This document shows, one piece after another, positions 24,763 through 34,721 of a stretch of 64,000 nt of DNA (position 1 is its first letter; each line of letters begins with the position of its first letter). Below the pieces are notes generated by a model that was given only the letters and a program-made list of their open reading frames with translations, did no database searches and had not been told where the DNA came from. Where the stretch lies: positions 1 through 64,000 of the forward strand of contig NZ_QUOK01000013.1 of NCBI RefSeq assembly GCF_003390325.1, read 5' to 3'. The DNA is from Rhodohalobacter sp. SW132. Lineage in GTDB: Bacteria > Bacteroidota > Rhodothermia > Balneolales > Balneolaceae. The translations under genes were made by a program, and so were the position numbers.

Positions 24763-25962
24763 TTATTCAGCAGCAGAAACTCTGTAGAGATATCCTTCAT
24801 CACTGTCTGTAACAACGTAGATGTTGCCATCAGGTCCCTGGCGGACATCCCGTATTCGACCTACTTCACCAAGCAGCAGTTCTTCATCGTGAATCACTTC
24901 ATTCTCGTACAAAACAAGACGACGAATTCGCTCACTTCTGAGACCACCGGCTAAAAGATTACCTTCCCATGCCGGAAATTGATCGGATGTAACCAGCGCA
25001 AGACCAGATGGTGCGTGAGTTGGCAGAAACTCATACACGGGATCTACCATTCCCTCCATGGTACGTGCTTCAGCGTCCGGGAACGGGCCTTCTGATCCAT
25101 AATCGCGGCCGAGCGTTACGACGGGCCATCCGTAATTTTCACCGGCTTGATGGTAGTTGAGCTCATCGCCCCCGCGCGGGCCATGTTCTGTAGACCAGAT
25201 TTCATCTGTTTCTTGATTGACGATCAGCCCCTGAATATTTCTGTGGCCGTAAGTGTAGATTTCATTAGCTACATCGGGATCATTAACGAAAGGATTGTCA
25301 TCCGGAACCGATCCGTCGTCATTCAGCCGCAGCAGGGTTCCCGCATGATCGTCAGTGGCTTGTGCTCTTGGCGGATCTGCACCCCGGTCACCGACACTCA
25401 TCAGCAACGTACCGTCGTTGTGCCAGACCAGTCTTGAACCGTAGTGTCTGCCCGGAGAAGAGTACCGGTTTTGAACAAATATCTCTTCCATGTCTACGAA
25501 TGAATTGTTTTCATCCAAACGACCGCGGACAAGAGTGGTAGCTGTTTCATCGCTTCCATTCGATTTGGAATAGGTCAGATAGATCCAGCCATTTTCTTCA
25601 TAATCCGGATGGGGTAAAACGTCCATCATTCCACCCTGCCCTGAGGCGTGGACTTCCGGAGTTCCCTCAACGGTCGTTAACTCTCCGTTTTCCACGATCA
25701 CCAACCGGCCGGGACGTTCAGTGACGAGCATTCGGTCATCAGACAGAAATGCAACAGACCATGGATGTTCAAAGGGGCCTGCAATACGGTCAAGCTCCAT
25801 CTCCACGTATTGAGAGCCAAGTGTGCGTGTTTCAAATTCATCATTTTCACCATTGGAATTGTAGGCATCAGATTGCATTTCGCTATCAGGGCTGCATGCA
25901 GCGAAAAAGAATACCAACAGCGTTATTAACGCGATAGATAATCGGTTAAATGTAATATTCAT
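24763..25962 (-). CDS. PQQ-dependent aldose sugar dehydrogenase-like lipoprotein
   Basis: A 399-residue beta-propeller of the glucose/sorbosone dehydrogenase family (YliI-like). Lipobox FFAAC places Cys23 as the lipid anchor. Typical blocks are GPFEHPWSVAFLSDDRMLVT, GGMMDVLPHPDY, GRHYGSRLVWHNDGTLLMSV and WSTEHGPRGGDELN. Family members oxidise aldoses with PQQ as cofactor in the periplasm. PQQ biosynthesis genes are not in this window. It is monocistronic with a clear terminator. Confidence 0.92.
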   Translation of the reverse strand: MNITFNRLSIALITLLVFFFAACSPDSEMQSDAYNSNGENDEFETRTLGSQYVEMELDRIAGPFEHPWSVAFLSDDRMLVTERPGRLVIVENGELTTVEGTPEVHASGQGGMMDVLPHPDYEENGWIYLTYSKSNGSDETATTLVRGRLDENNSFVDMEEIFVQNRYSSPGRHYGSRLVWHNDGTLLMSVGDRGADPPRAQATDDHAGTLLRLNDDGSVPDDNPFVNDPDVANEIYTYGHRNIQGLIVNQETDEIWSTEHGPRGGDELNYHQAGENYGWPVVTLGRDYGSEGPFPDAEARTMEGMVDPVYEFLPTHAPSGLALVTSDQFPAWEGNLLAGGLRSERIRRLVLYENEVIHDEELLLGEVGRIRDVRQGPDGNIYVVTDSDEGYLYRVSAAE

Positions 25963-27231
25963 AAGCTTGGGTTTGGTTAAAATTTAATTGAGCAAAACAG
26001 AATGTTCAGAATTGTAACACCAATCGCATTGAAATCGTGCAATTTATGAGCTTCATTTTTAAATCATATTAACTCAAATGTTAAGTTCGAATATGTGAAT
26101 GCAAATATGCAGAAGTGTTTTCACATTCAAAAGTAAAAAGAAATTAGTGAGTTAATCTTCAGCTGCTCAAACAGGACGATAAAAAAATCATCCTCAATGC
26201 TGCGATGCTCAGCTCTGAATGTCATTTCCTGTCTGTTATTCAGTGACAACAGATATTACATTTCAGTCGGATATTAAACATGAGCTGCTCCCTGTAAAGC
26301 ATCCACGCAAAGTGCCTAATCGAATGCTTTTTTGAGAAATTTTAAGCGCAAAAATCAGTGATTTCGGAAAAATTTTTACAAATTTAAACCGGATACCCCT
26401 TCCATTTTTGAGAGTCAATGCTTCAATCTTGAGTCCGCACAAAAAACACGGGTGCAATTTAAATTCGATTGCATTTGCAGCTAAATAAGCAATAAGAAAC
26501 TCTCCCGGAACAAGTCTTCAATCTTCATTTACCTTTTTTTACTTTTGTTTGCTAATGTTTTGACTTGCTGACAGAGCTGTAAGAAAAAATCAAAAAATGA
26601 ATTTTTAATTATATTAGACAATCAATTTTAAATATATACCTAATCACGACTTTCTGCAGTACTTTTCAGCCATAGTTTCAGTCTTTTACAACGATGAATT
26701 GTATGCTGAAACAGCACCCTGATACTAAAAGTTTAAATATGTGTGTTTTAGTGGTTTATATTTTAAAAAAACTCAATCGGTTCATCTTGGGCAAAACAAT
26801 ATCGGGACAGGTATTCACCATAAATAAATTAAAAATTAGTAAATCAATAGTTGATCATTCGAAGCTTAAAAAAAAAGTCAATTTCATTTAATAAAAGTAT
26901 TCGAAAACATTCACAATTGAATAAAGCAATGAATCCGTTAAATGAAAGTATATTTAGTCCAAATATATTCTCTTAAAGTATTCAGCGAGCCGAATGTAAA
27001 ATAAATTAAATTGCAATATTATTGTACAATATCGGCTTATCAGAGGGGAGTGCATACCCACTTTTAATTTCAATTTACAGTTCTGAATACCAGTCAGGTA
27101 ATAGTATACCGTATCGTTCAACTATCCTTTCGAATACATGCGGTAATCAGTAGATTTTAGATATGTTTACGGATATGGATTTATCCGTTTTTTCTTTTAT
27201 AAAAATCATTCAACAATTAAATCATTCAACT
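25963..27231. other. Long AT-rich leader upstream of susC
   Basis: About 1.27 kb between divergent genes. Short frames (26263-26457, 26694-26891) are AT-rich with no domain and no ribosome-binding site, and are judged non-coding. Promoters of both flanking genes must lie here, but no binding site could be assigned. Confidence 0.5.
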
Positions 27232-30200
27232 ATGCTTAAAAGGGCGATACTTATTCTCATCAGTATGGCTTTTGCATTTTCAGCTGCTGCACAACAGACC
27301 GTTACGGGTGTTGTGACCGATGCTGAAACTGAGGAGCCTTTAATAGGAGTAACAGTCATGGTAGTGGGAACCACTATCGGAGCGACCACAAATATCGATG
27401 GACAGTACCAGATCAATGTTCCTGAAGATCGAAATACACTCGAATTTTCATTTGTGGGTTTTCAAACCGTAACTGAAGACGTCGACGGTAGAAGTGAAAT
27501 TAATGTTCAGTTAAGTGAGGATCTGCAGCTTCTCGATGATGTTGTTGTGACAGCACTTGGACGAGAAAGAGACCGAAGATCTCTTTCGTATACCATCCAG
27601 AGTGTTGGAGCGGAAGATATCAGGGAAAGCGGAGGCCGGGATGTAATATCCAGCCTGCAGGGAAGAGTTGCCGGACTTGAAGTTACCCCCGGCAGCGGAG
27701 TACCCGGAGCGTCTTCTGCGATTCGTATCCGTGGAGCAAATTCATTTGACGGGAATAATGCCCCGCTTTTTGTTATTGACGGAATTCCTGTTTCATCAGG
27801 AGCAGTGGATGGAGGTAACGTATCCGGTGTGGATGCCCCCAACAGAATTATGGATATAAATCCTAACGACATTGAGTCTATTAATGTATTGAAAGGCTCC
27901 TCTGCAGCTGTACTCTACGGTACGAGAGCTTCAAACGGAGCTATAATTATCACTACCAGGGGCGGCGGAACTGCGGAAGAAAGCCAGGTTTCCGTAGACT
28001 TTTCATCCAGCGTTGGATTTGATATGGTCTCCAGAACTCCGGATCTCCAAAGCACTTACGCACAGGGTTCCGGCGGTAACTATCAAAGTTTTGGTTCATT
28101 CTCCTGGGGACCCAGAATTTCTGATCTCCCGGATATGATTGAAGATCCGAGAGGTGAAATGGTACAGGCTCCATCCGAAGCCATCGATAACGTATCCCCT
28201 TTCTTTCAAACCGGGATTACAACCGATAACAGCATTAGTCTGCGCGGTGCAAACCCAAATGGCAACTATAATATTGGTTTAAGCTTTGTGGATCAGGAAG
28301 GAATGATACCAACAACCGGGATGCAGAGAGCTACCTTCCGTTTGGGTGGTGAATATGTGATGTCTGATCAGTTCAGAATTGGCGGCCGGATGAACTACTC
28401 TAATACCTCTGTGGATCAGATCCGACAAGGAAGTGACCTTTCAAATCCGCTGTTTACATTGTACTGGGCTCCGCGATCCTTTGATCTGTGGAACACACCT
28501 TTTGCCGAAGAGGATGATCCCTACTCGCAAATCAATTACAGAGGCGCTATGGATAACCCGCGATGGTCTCTGGAAAACAACGAAAATACGGATGACACCG
28601 ACCGGATATTCGGTAATGTATTTTTTAATTACGACCCGGTTGACTGGCTGAATATCAACTACCGTCTGGGTGCCGATTATTTTGATAATCGAAGAAAACA
28701 GGTTCTTGATCTCGGTTCTGGTGCAACCGGTGGTGCAGGCCAGATTTTTGAATTCGACCGATACCGGTCTGAAGTCACATCATACCTTAATGTGGAAGCC
28801 ACAAGGCAGCTCAACCCGGATCTGCGTATTCGCGCACTTATTGGTAACGAGATTAATCACTTCGAGCAAAAAACCACTCAAATTACCGGAAGTGGTTTAA
28901 GCATCGGTGGTTTTAGAAATCTATCCAATGCTGCCTCAGTAAATGCTTCTGAGACAAGCTTAAGAAGCTTGATAGTTGGTCTCTACGGAGATGTTGAGCT
29001 AAATTATCAGAACTGGGCGTTCTTAAATTTATCTGCCCGTAATGACTGGGCCTCAACCCTGCCGGTGGATAACAATTCATTTTTCTACCCATCTGTAGGT
29101 GGTACACTTGTCTTTACAGAAGTTCTTGACCTTGATGATACTATTTTATCATACGGTAGCCTGAAAGCTTCCTGGGCACAGGTTGGACAGGCAGCACCGA
29201 TTTACGGTACCTCCGCATCCTACGGCACATTTAATGCGGGCAGCGGATTTCTTTCCGACGGGATCACCTTTCCATTCCAGGGAGTGACCGGTCTGGGGCT
29301 TAGTAACCAGATTCCCGGCGCAAATCTTCAGCCTCAAAACAGTACGTCCATTGAACTGGGAACGGAGCTCTCGTTCTTTGATGAGCGCGTAAATCTTGAG
29401 TACACGTGGTATAATGAAGATGCCACAGATCAGATATTCGCTGTTCCAACCGCAGCAAGTTCCGGGTACACAACCGAGTTGAGAAATGCAGGTAACATGC
29501 AGAATCGCGGTCATGAAGTGATGCTGAATGTAAATCCAATCCAGACTCAGGCGTTTAACTGGGACGTTACAGCTAACTTTGCCCGTAATAAATCTGAAGT
29601 TCTCGAGCTCGCTCCCGGGGTTACAAATATTACACTGGGTGGATTTGTTGATCCGAATATCCGTGCTATCGAAGGTCAGTCCTATCCGATTATATTCGGC
29701 TCATCCTATGTCCGTGATGATGATGGCAACATTGTTTATAACAGTGATGAAGAGAGCGCCAATTACGGATTTGCACTTATCGATTCCGATTTAGGATCGG
29801 TTGGTGATGTAAGCCCTGACTGGACAGGAAGCCTCACAAACAGGTTTAATTACCGAAATATCGGGCTCTCAGTCATGCTCGACATCCGCCAGGGCGGAAA
29901 AATGTATGCCGGAAATACACGGTTGCAGAAGCTATATGGCATGGATGCAGTAACAGAAGATCGTGAAACACCAACCGTTCCAAGCGGATCTAAAGGTTTC
30001 ATAAACGACGATGGCGATCTTGTGGTGGAAGGCCCCAACGATATTGAGATTTTGAAAGGCCAGGAGTATTGGCTGCATGAAGATCTCATTACAGAGTCTA
30101 ATGTATATGATACGTCATTCATCCGCCTCCGACAGATCACGGTATCGTACAATCTGACAAGCGACCAGGCAGACTGGATGCCGGTCAATTCAGCAGAATT

Positions 30201-30354
30201 CTACTTCACAGGAAGAAATCTCTTGCTGTTTACCGACTATCCAAGTTTTGATCCTGAAACCAATCTTGGCGGCGACTCTAACTTCCAGGGCCTTGAGTAT
30301 GTGAACCTGCCTGGAAGCAGAAGCCTGATCTTCGGCGTAAGAGTCTCAATTTAA
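27232..30354 (+). CDS. SusC/RagA-type TonB-linked outer-membrane protein
   Basis: A 1040-residue TonB-dependent transporter. The start at 27232 (MLKRAILILISMAFAFSAAA) gives a proper signal peptide; an upstream in-frame ATG at 27163 adds 23 unlike residues. A carboxypeptidase-regulatory-like sandwich (about 22-105, GVVTDAETEEPLIGVTVMVV) is followed by the plug with the SusC signature (GTRASNGAIIITTRGG, about 250) and a barrel to the C-terminal strand (SLIFGVRVSI). It imports a ligand, often an oligosaccharide or peptide, with the SusD lipoprotein encoded 19 bp downstream. No hydrolase gene is adjacent, so the substrate is unclear. No anti-sigma/sigma pair is adjacent. Confidence 0.95.
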   Translation: MLKRAILILISMAFAFSAAAQQTVTGVVTDAETEEPLIGVTVMVVGTTIGATTNIDGQYQINVPEDRNTLEFSFVGFQTVTEDVDGRSEINVQLSEDLQLLDDVVVTALGRERDRRSLSYTIQSVGAEDIRESGGRDVISSLQGRVAGLEVTPGSGVPGASSAIRIRGANSFDGNNAPLFVIDGIPVSSGAVDGGNVSGVDAPNRIMDINPNDIESINVLKGSSAAVLYGTRASNGAIIITTRGGGTAEESQVSVDFSSSVGFDMVSRTPDLQSTYAQGSGGNYQSFGSFSWGPRISDLPDMIEDPRGEMVQAPSEAIDNVSPFFQTGITTDNSISLRGANPNGNYNIGLSFVDQEGMIPTTGMQRATFRLGGEYVMSDQFRIGGRMNYSNTSVDQIRQGSDLSNPLFTLYWAPRSFDLWNTPFAEEDDPYSQINYRGAMDNPRWSLENNENTDDTDRIFGNVFFNYDPVDWLNINYRLGADYFDNRRKQVLDLGSGATGGAGQIFEFDRYRSEVTSYLNVEATRQLNPDLRIRALIGNEINHFEQKTTQITGSGLSIGGFRNLSNAASVNASETSLRSLIVGLYGDVELNYQNWAFLNLSARNDWASTLPVDNNSFFYPSVGGTLVFTEVLDLDDTILSYGSLKASWAQVGQAAPIYGTSASYGTFNAGSGFLSDGITFPFQGVTGLGLSNQIPGANLQPQNSTSIELGTELSFFDERVNLEYTWYNEDATDQIFAVPTAASSGYTTELRNAGNMQNRGHEVMLNVNPIQTQAFNWDVTANFARNKSEVLELAPGVTNITLGGFVDPNIRAIEGQSYPIIFGSSYVRDDDGNIVYNSDEESANYGFALIDSDLGSVGDVSPDWTGSLTNRFNYRNIGLSVMLDIRQGGKMYAGNTRLQKLYGMDAVTEDRETPTVPSGSKGFINDDGDLVVEGPNDIEILKGQEYWLHEDLITESNVYDTSFIRLRQITVSYNLTSDQADWMPVNSAEFYFTGRNLLLFTDYPSFDPETNLGGDSNFQGLEYVNLPGSRSLIFGVRVSI

Positions 30355-30373
30355 ACCATTTATTTAAATCATA

Positions 30374-31780
30374 TTGATTATGAAATTCATTAAATATATA
30401 TCCATAATAGCTGTGGTCAGCTTGCTATTTGCAGGCTGCGACGACACGATGCTGGATTATAACGAAGACCCGAATAATCCAACGCAAGCTCCCAATAGCA
30501 CCTTATTACCAACGGCTATGATGAGCACGGTTGTGAACCTATCAGGAACAGATCCATCCTGGATTTCCTCTGTCTGGGTTCAGCATACAGCAGGCGTTCA
30601 TGCACAACTCCGAGATTATGACCGCCTGAATGATCTGGATGCCGCACTGGTAAACAATAACTGGAACAACCTCTATCCTACTATCTTTCAAAATCTCAAT
30701 ATCATTATTGAGCAGGGTGAAGAGGAAGGAAACAATAATTACGTTGGAATTGCTAAAATAGTGAAGGCGTACGCCGCAACATACGCTACTGATATGTGGG
30801 GAGATATTCCTTTCAGCGAAAGTAACCAGGGAGAAGAAAACCTGACACCAACGTACGATAGCCAGCAGGAAGTGTACGAACAAGCGCTTCAGCTCCTCCA
30901 GGAGGGGCGGGATGCCTTGATGGCAGAAACGGTTGGAACGGCCGGTTCCAACGACCTGATCTATGGCGGAGATGCGGCTTCATGGATTACGGCAGCCTAC
31001 TCTTTGGAAGCCAAGATTCATAATCGGTGGAGTAATGTTGATCCCGCAGGTTCTGCAGAGCGAGTGCTTACAGCAGCTGAAAACGGATTTCAATCGTCCG
31101 ACGAAGATCTGACATTTACCAGATTCGGAACAGGATCTACGGAGCAACACCCATGGTTCCAGGAAGCCGCAGACCGTGGCCACCACGCATTCAGTGAGTC
31201 TATGTTTGATGCCATGGACCCTGTGGATGATCCAAGGTTAAGCGTGTTTGCTGTTGAAAGAGATGGCGAAATCGTGCCGGCACCCAATGCGACAGCTGAG
31301 CAGGATCAATTTGCCAGCTCTATTTACTCCGGGCTCTCAGACGAGATTGTCTCGGCAACAGCTCCGCAGCAGCTCATGACCTACAGTGAACTGCTCTTTG
31401 TGGAAGCGGAAGCACACCTCCGGCTTGGTAATGAGGCTGATGCACATACTGCCTATGAAGAGGCGATCCGAACATCTATGGCCTCACACGGTATTGAAGA
31501 AGCTGAAGTTGACGCCTTTCTCGCCCAGGAAGATGTACTACCGGCAAACCCGGGGGATCTCGAGCTGGATCACATCATGACCCAGAAGTGGATCTCACTC
31601 TTCCCGTTTCAGGCACTTGAGGCGTATACTGATTTCCGAAGAACCGGATACCCGGAACTCACTAATCCTGCTGGACAAATACCGAATAGATTCCCTTATC
31701 CACAGAATGAAATCGATAATAACCGGGATAATATTCCGGATGTCAATATCAACACACCCGTTTGGTTTCAGGGACAATAG
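30374..31780 (+). CDS. SusD/RagB-type nutrient-binding lipoprotein
   Basis: A 468-residue lipoprotein (lipobox LLFAGC, Cys22) of the SusD-like_2 type. Family blocks are visible: YNEDPNNPTQAPNSTLLPTA near the N-terminus, AYAATYATDMWGDIPFSES, and FVEAEAHLRLGNEADAHTAY in the TPR part. It forms the lid over the SusC barrel and binds the ligand at the cell surface. The frame may start at Met3 (30380). It ends the two-gene operon, followed by a strong terminator. Confidence 0.94.
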   Translation: MIMKFIKYISIIAVVSLLFAGCDDTMLDYNEDPNNPTQAPNSTLLPTAMMSTVVNLSGTDPSWISSVWVQHTAGVHAQLRDYDRLNDLDAALVNNNWNNLYPTIFQNLNIIIEQGEEEGNNNYVGIAKIVKAYAATYATDMWGDIPFSESNQGEENLTPTYDSQQEVYEQALQLLQEGRDALMAETVGTAGSNDLIYGGDAASWITAAYSLEAKIHNRWSNVDPAGSAERVLTAAENGFQSSDEDLTFTRFGTGSTEQHPWFQEAADRGHHAFSESMFDAMDPVDDPRLSVFAVERDGEIVPAPNATAEQDQFASSIYSGLSDEIVSATAPQQLMTYSELLFVEAEAHLRLGNEADAHTAYEEAIRTSMASHGIEEAEVDAFLAQEDVLPANPGDLELDHIMTQKWISLFPFQALEAYTDFRRTGYPELTNPAGQIPNRFPYPQNEIDNNRDNIPDVNINTPVWFQGQ

Positions 31781-31834
31781 TGAAGAAACCTGAGAATCTG
31801 AACCCGATGTAAAACCGGGTATTGATTGAAAAGA

Positions 31835-31872
31835 AAAGGCTGGAATGTTCATTCATTCCAGCCTTTTTTTAT
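31835..31872. terminator. Bidirectional terminator between susD and LolA-like gene
   Basis: Stem AAAGGCTGGAATG (31835-31847) and CATTCCAGCCTTT (31854-31866), loop TTCATT, followed by T-rich sequence on the plus strand and preceded by A-rich sequence, so it can serve both convergent genes. Confidence 0.85.
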
Positions 31873-31896
31873 TTAGACACGAACCGCTCCGGTCAA

Positions 31897-32715
31897 CTAC
31901 CGGTTCACCTTCACATCAACCACTTCCATGATGGTTGAGCTCGCCATACCCGATTCCAGCATCTGTTCAAACTGCTCCATCTGCCCTGACATCTGCTCCC
32001 GGATCATGTTCCGCTGAGCCTCCGGCATCGACTCCATTTGCTCCTCAAACTCGCGCATCGCCTGCCTCGCTTCAGCTAAATCTTCGTCACTCATCATCTG
32101 ATCCATTCCTTCAATTTTCATCGTCATCCGATGGGCAACCGGCAGCCCGGAGTAGATATTATAATCCTCCATAGCCATTTCAACTTTCATGCCGCTGCCA
32201 TCTTCTTTCTGTTCGTACAGCATTTTTAGCACGTAGAGTTCATCGCGATCAATCCAGAGTGTCCCTTTTTCTATTTCGAGCTCCATCCCTTCATCATCAA
32301 ATTCATCTTCTCCGAGTGAATTCAAAAACTCCTGATCTGTAATCACCACTCTGTATGTATTCCGGCCATCCATTCTATCATTCGTCACGGAATCTGCAAT
32401 GCGGATAACATCCTCAATCGATCCATCATAAATTCCCTCAAACATCTCGGAATCGGCATCGGATCCTTCTTCAAGCACCAGCATCGCCGATCCATTTTCG
32501 ACTCTTTTCACATACCGGGTAACCGTTTCGTGTTCAAATCCGCCCGCTTCCATTTTTAACGTAATCTCCAACGTCTCAATGTTGGCAAGCCACTGCTGGT
32601 TTGCATCATACATCCTGTCTGCCAGCTGCCCGGGGGTTGGCTGTGCTATAGCGAGTGCCGCTCCGGCTGTAAACATCCATGCGGCACCCAGTGCCAAACT
32701 CAATACTCTGTTCAT
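31897..32715 (-). CDS. Secreted LolA-like protein
   Basis: A 272-residue protein with a signal peptide (cleavage near LAIA-QP, residue 24). The middle part resembles outer-membrane lipoprotein-sorting (LolA/LolB-like) folds: NIETLEITLKMEAGGF, KGTLWIDRDELYVLKMLYEQ, VAHRMTMKIEG. The C-terminal 60 residues are a Met/Glu/Gln-rich coiled helix (EEQMESMPEAQRNMIREQMS) that LolA itself lacks. A role in lipid or lipoprotein handling is a fold-based guess. It is monocistronic and shares a terminator with susD. Confidence 0.7.
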   Translation of the reverse strand: MNRVLSLALGAAWMFTAGAALAIAQPTPGQLADRMYDANQQWLANIETLEITLKMEAGGFEHETVTRYVKRVENGSAMLVLEEGSDADSEMFEGIYDGSIEDVIRIADSVTNDRMDGRNTYRVVITDQEFLNSLGEDEFDDEGMELEIEKGTLWIDRDELYVLKMLYEQKEDGSGMKVEMAMEDYNIYSGLPVAHRMTMKIEGMDQMMSDEDLAEARQAMREFEEQMESMPEAQRNMIREQMSGQMEQFEQMLESGMASSTIMEVVDVKVNR

Positions 32716-32856
32716 ACCTGTCCTCTTTAGTGATTTGAATTTTTATATATAATGCGTAAAAACAACGTTGCAGCTATCGCGAACGATCAGTTTATTAAAG
32801 TGTGTTTTTGATAGCAGGTTCAGGATAATATATATCTTCTTTTACAGACACCACGG

Positions 32857-33072
32857 ATGAGTCAAAAAAAAATAGTTTCACTCTTTTTTCTTCTGTTTGG
32901 GTTCTCTCTGATTTTTGCGGGTGTGCAGGAGTATAAAATCCTCAGCAGCTCTTACAACCCGCTGTTTACCATCACCCCCGACAACGAAATTCGGGGGATG
33001 CTGATCGTTGGTATTGCAACAGCGGTATCGGGCTTTGTTGGATTGCTGAGAAAGAAGGTGATTGAGCTGTGA
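32857..33072 (+). CDS. Small two-helix membrane protein
   Basis: 71 residues with two hydrophobic helices (about 6-24 and 48-64), a polar loop between them and a short basic C-terminus (RKKVIEL). No known family. The ATG follows a weak purine-rich site. Composition matches chromosomal neighbours. It ends 14 bp before the convergent DUF971 gene. Confidence 0.6.
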   Translation: MSQKKIVSLFFLLFGFSLIFAGVQEYKILSSSYNPLFTITPDNEIRGMLIVGIATAVSGFVGLLRKKVIEL

Positions 33073-33086
33073 GAATAACTCACAAA

Positions 33087-33425
33087 TTAATTTTGATCCA
33101 GCTTTTGAACGGCTTCATCCATCTGTCTCAGAAGCTTCCATCGATACATGCCGGAGTTGTGTCCGTCGTCCCAGCTGATTTTCAGCGCATGATTCCCCAC
33201 CGTTTCTGCACCTTGAACGGAATATGTTCGCGTGGGCTCAACCCGGAAAAGCTCCGGCTCAAAACGGCCCATCATCTCATGGCCGCCCCGGCACTCCACG
33301 CAGGGACAGTTTTTTCTGAGGCCAAAAAGTGAAAACTGACTCACATGGCCATCTGCCCAGGTAATCGATAATTCCTGGTCCGAATTACTGACATCAATCG
33401 ATTTGGGCTGCACGCTTTTTTCCAT
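33087..33425 (-). CDS. DUF971 / GBBH-like N-terminal domain protein
   Basis: About 112 residues from Met at 33425 (MEKSVQPKSI). A further in-frame ATG at 33476 would add 17 residues not typical of the family. The domain matches DUF971 (gamma-butyrobetaine hydroxylase-like N-terminal domain): LSITWADGHVSQFSLFGLRK, the paired cysteines CPCVEC, and SWDDGHNSGMYRWKLLR. Proteins of this domain are found near Fe-S and Mrp-type genes. The biochemical role is not settled. Confidence 0.88.
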   Translation of the reverse strand: MEKSVQPKSIDVSNSDQELSITWADGHVSQFSLFGLRKNCPCVECRGGHEMMGRFEPELFRVEPTRTYSVQGAETVGNHALKISWDDGHNSGMYRWKLLRQMDEAVQKLDQN

Positions 33426-33502
33426 TTTATTGATACCTGAATAGTGGTTGCGGTTCATTTGCTGGCATTGTAACATTGCGTACTTAAATATACGATCTGT
33501 TT

Positions 33503-34219
33503 ATGTGGATATACATCATCTTTTTGACCATTCTATTTGTTTGCGGTGTGATTGCCGGAGAACGCCCCTGGTTCAGCCTTCGAACGCTCACGCCTGCACG
33601 TGTACTTAACTTTGCACTGGTCGTTCTCGTAGTATTTACGATAATGATGACCGCTTTCATCACAGGATTCTTTCCGCAGTCGGCCGCCGCTGTGATGATG
33701 GCCGGGCTGTACATTCTGATCGCCGGTTTTTTTGCCGGATACGCGTTTCGGATGTTCCGAATACGAACCGACGGAGGCTCTATTCTTTATCAGCACCGCT
33801 CATTTTGGGTGGATCATGCGCCATCTCTTTTTGCGGTCGGCCTGATCATTTACGGCGTGTACCGAACCTCCGTTCTGGGATCACTGCCGGTGACCGGTAT
33901 CCGGTTTTCCTCCGGATTATCGCTCATTTGCTTCGGAATTTTTGGATGGACACTCAAAGTTGTGCCCGAATTCCGTTCGAAAGGCGTGCTTTTCCTGGAT
34001 CAGTTCATACCCTGGAAAAGAATACTTTCCTGGCGCTGGCACTCTGAGGATGTTCTACTGGTGGAGTATATCGTGCAGGATGGAGAAAGTGAGAACCGTA
34101 TCAAGCAGTTTGTTACCTCCATCCCACCCGATGAACATAAAGAAGTTGAGCTCGTTCTCAAATCTAAGATGGAAGAGTATGCCGAAGAACGAAGTGAAGA
34201 GCTGATGGGTGACGATTAA
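33503..34219 (+). CDS. Membrane protein with PH-like C-terminal part
   Basis: A 238-residue protein with about five hydrophobic helices in residues 1-165 and a soluble C-terminal part (about 170-238). The sequence FRSKGVLFLDQFIPWKRILS followed by alternating beta segments resembles DUF5673/PH-like domains of bacterial membrane proteins. Function unknown. It overlaps the convergent CoA-binding gene by 4 nt at the 3' end. Confidence 0.7.
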   Translation: MWIYIIFLTILFVCGVIAGERPWFSLRTLTPARVLNFALVVLVVFTIMMTAFITGFFPQSAAAVMMAGLYILIAGFFAGYAFRMFRIRTDGGSILYQHRSFWVDHAPSLFAVGLIIYGVYRTSVLGSLPVTGIRFSSGLSLICFGIFGWTLKVVPEFRSKGVLFLDQFIPWKRILSWRWHSEDVLLVEYIVQDGESENRIKQFVTSIPPDEHKEVELVLKSKMEEYAEERSEELMGDD

Positions 34220-34635
34220 GCGCCGGTTTTTCTGTGCTCAACCATCAAGCATCGGTTTTCCACATAATCGAACCCGTTCTCTTCAGCTAGCTGCTTTGCC
34301 GCTTGTGTGCTTACGTCCAGCTGGGTCCAGATAACCGGTTTCTGTCCGCTCGATTCACTCCACTCCACAATCTCACGAACCATTTTTTCGGTGTATCGTT
34401 TATTTCTGAAAATATCGATCACATCCACATGAACCGATTCAGGAAGATCAAAAATCGTATCGTAGCACACTTCACCGAGCACTTCATCCTCATTGGGATT
34501 AACCGGTACCATCGTTAAGCCCGCTTCCTGAATGTACTGTGCGATATGGAAACTTGTGCGGTATGGGTTTGATGAACATCCGATGACAACAACCGTCTTC
34601 AGATCGGAAAATACATTTTTAAGAGTGTTGATAAT
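34216..34635 (-). CDS. CoA-binding domain protein, probable ATT start
   Basis: About 140 residues. The annotatable ATG frame starts only at 34512 (MVPVNPNEDE), in the middle of the Rossmann fold. Reading the same frame upstream gives LKTVVVIGCSSNPYRTSFHI and AQYIQEAGL, the missing N-terminal strand and glycine-loop region of the CoA-binding (YccU-like) family. No ATG, GTG or TTG lies between that region and the upstream in-frame stop near 34654; an ATT at 34635-34633 gives the usual family N-terminus. An ATT start is rare (known for infC) and is inferred here from family alignment. The alternative is a sequencing error. Family members bind CoA or related nucleotides. Confidence 0.75.
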   Translation of the reverse strand: MINTLKNVFSDLKTVVVIGCSSNPYRTSFHIAQYIQEAGLTMVPVNPNEDEVLGEVCYDTIFDLPESVHVDVIDIFRNKRYTEKMVREIVEWSESSGQKPVIWTQLDVSTQAAKQLAEENGFDYVENRCLMVEHRKTGA

Positions 34636-34721
34636 GCAGAAGTCTATTGAAGTTCGATATTTAGCTTAAAAAGCGATATCTTGGTAGTATAATTAAATTA
34701 CAAAGAAAAACAAGGATCATT

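Noticed and set aside
26694-26891. 65-residue plus-strand frame in the susC leader
   Set aside because: Lys/Ile/Leu-rich translation of AT-rich DNA, no ribosome-binding site, no similarity recognised.
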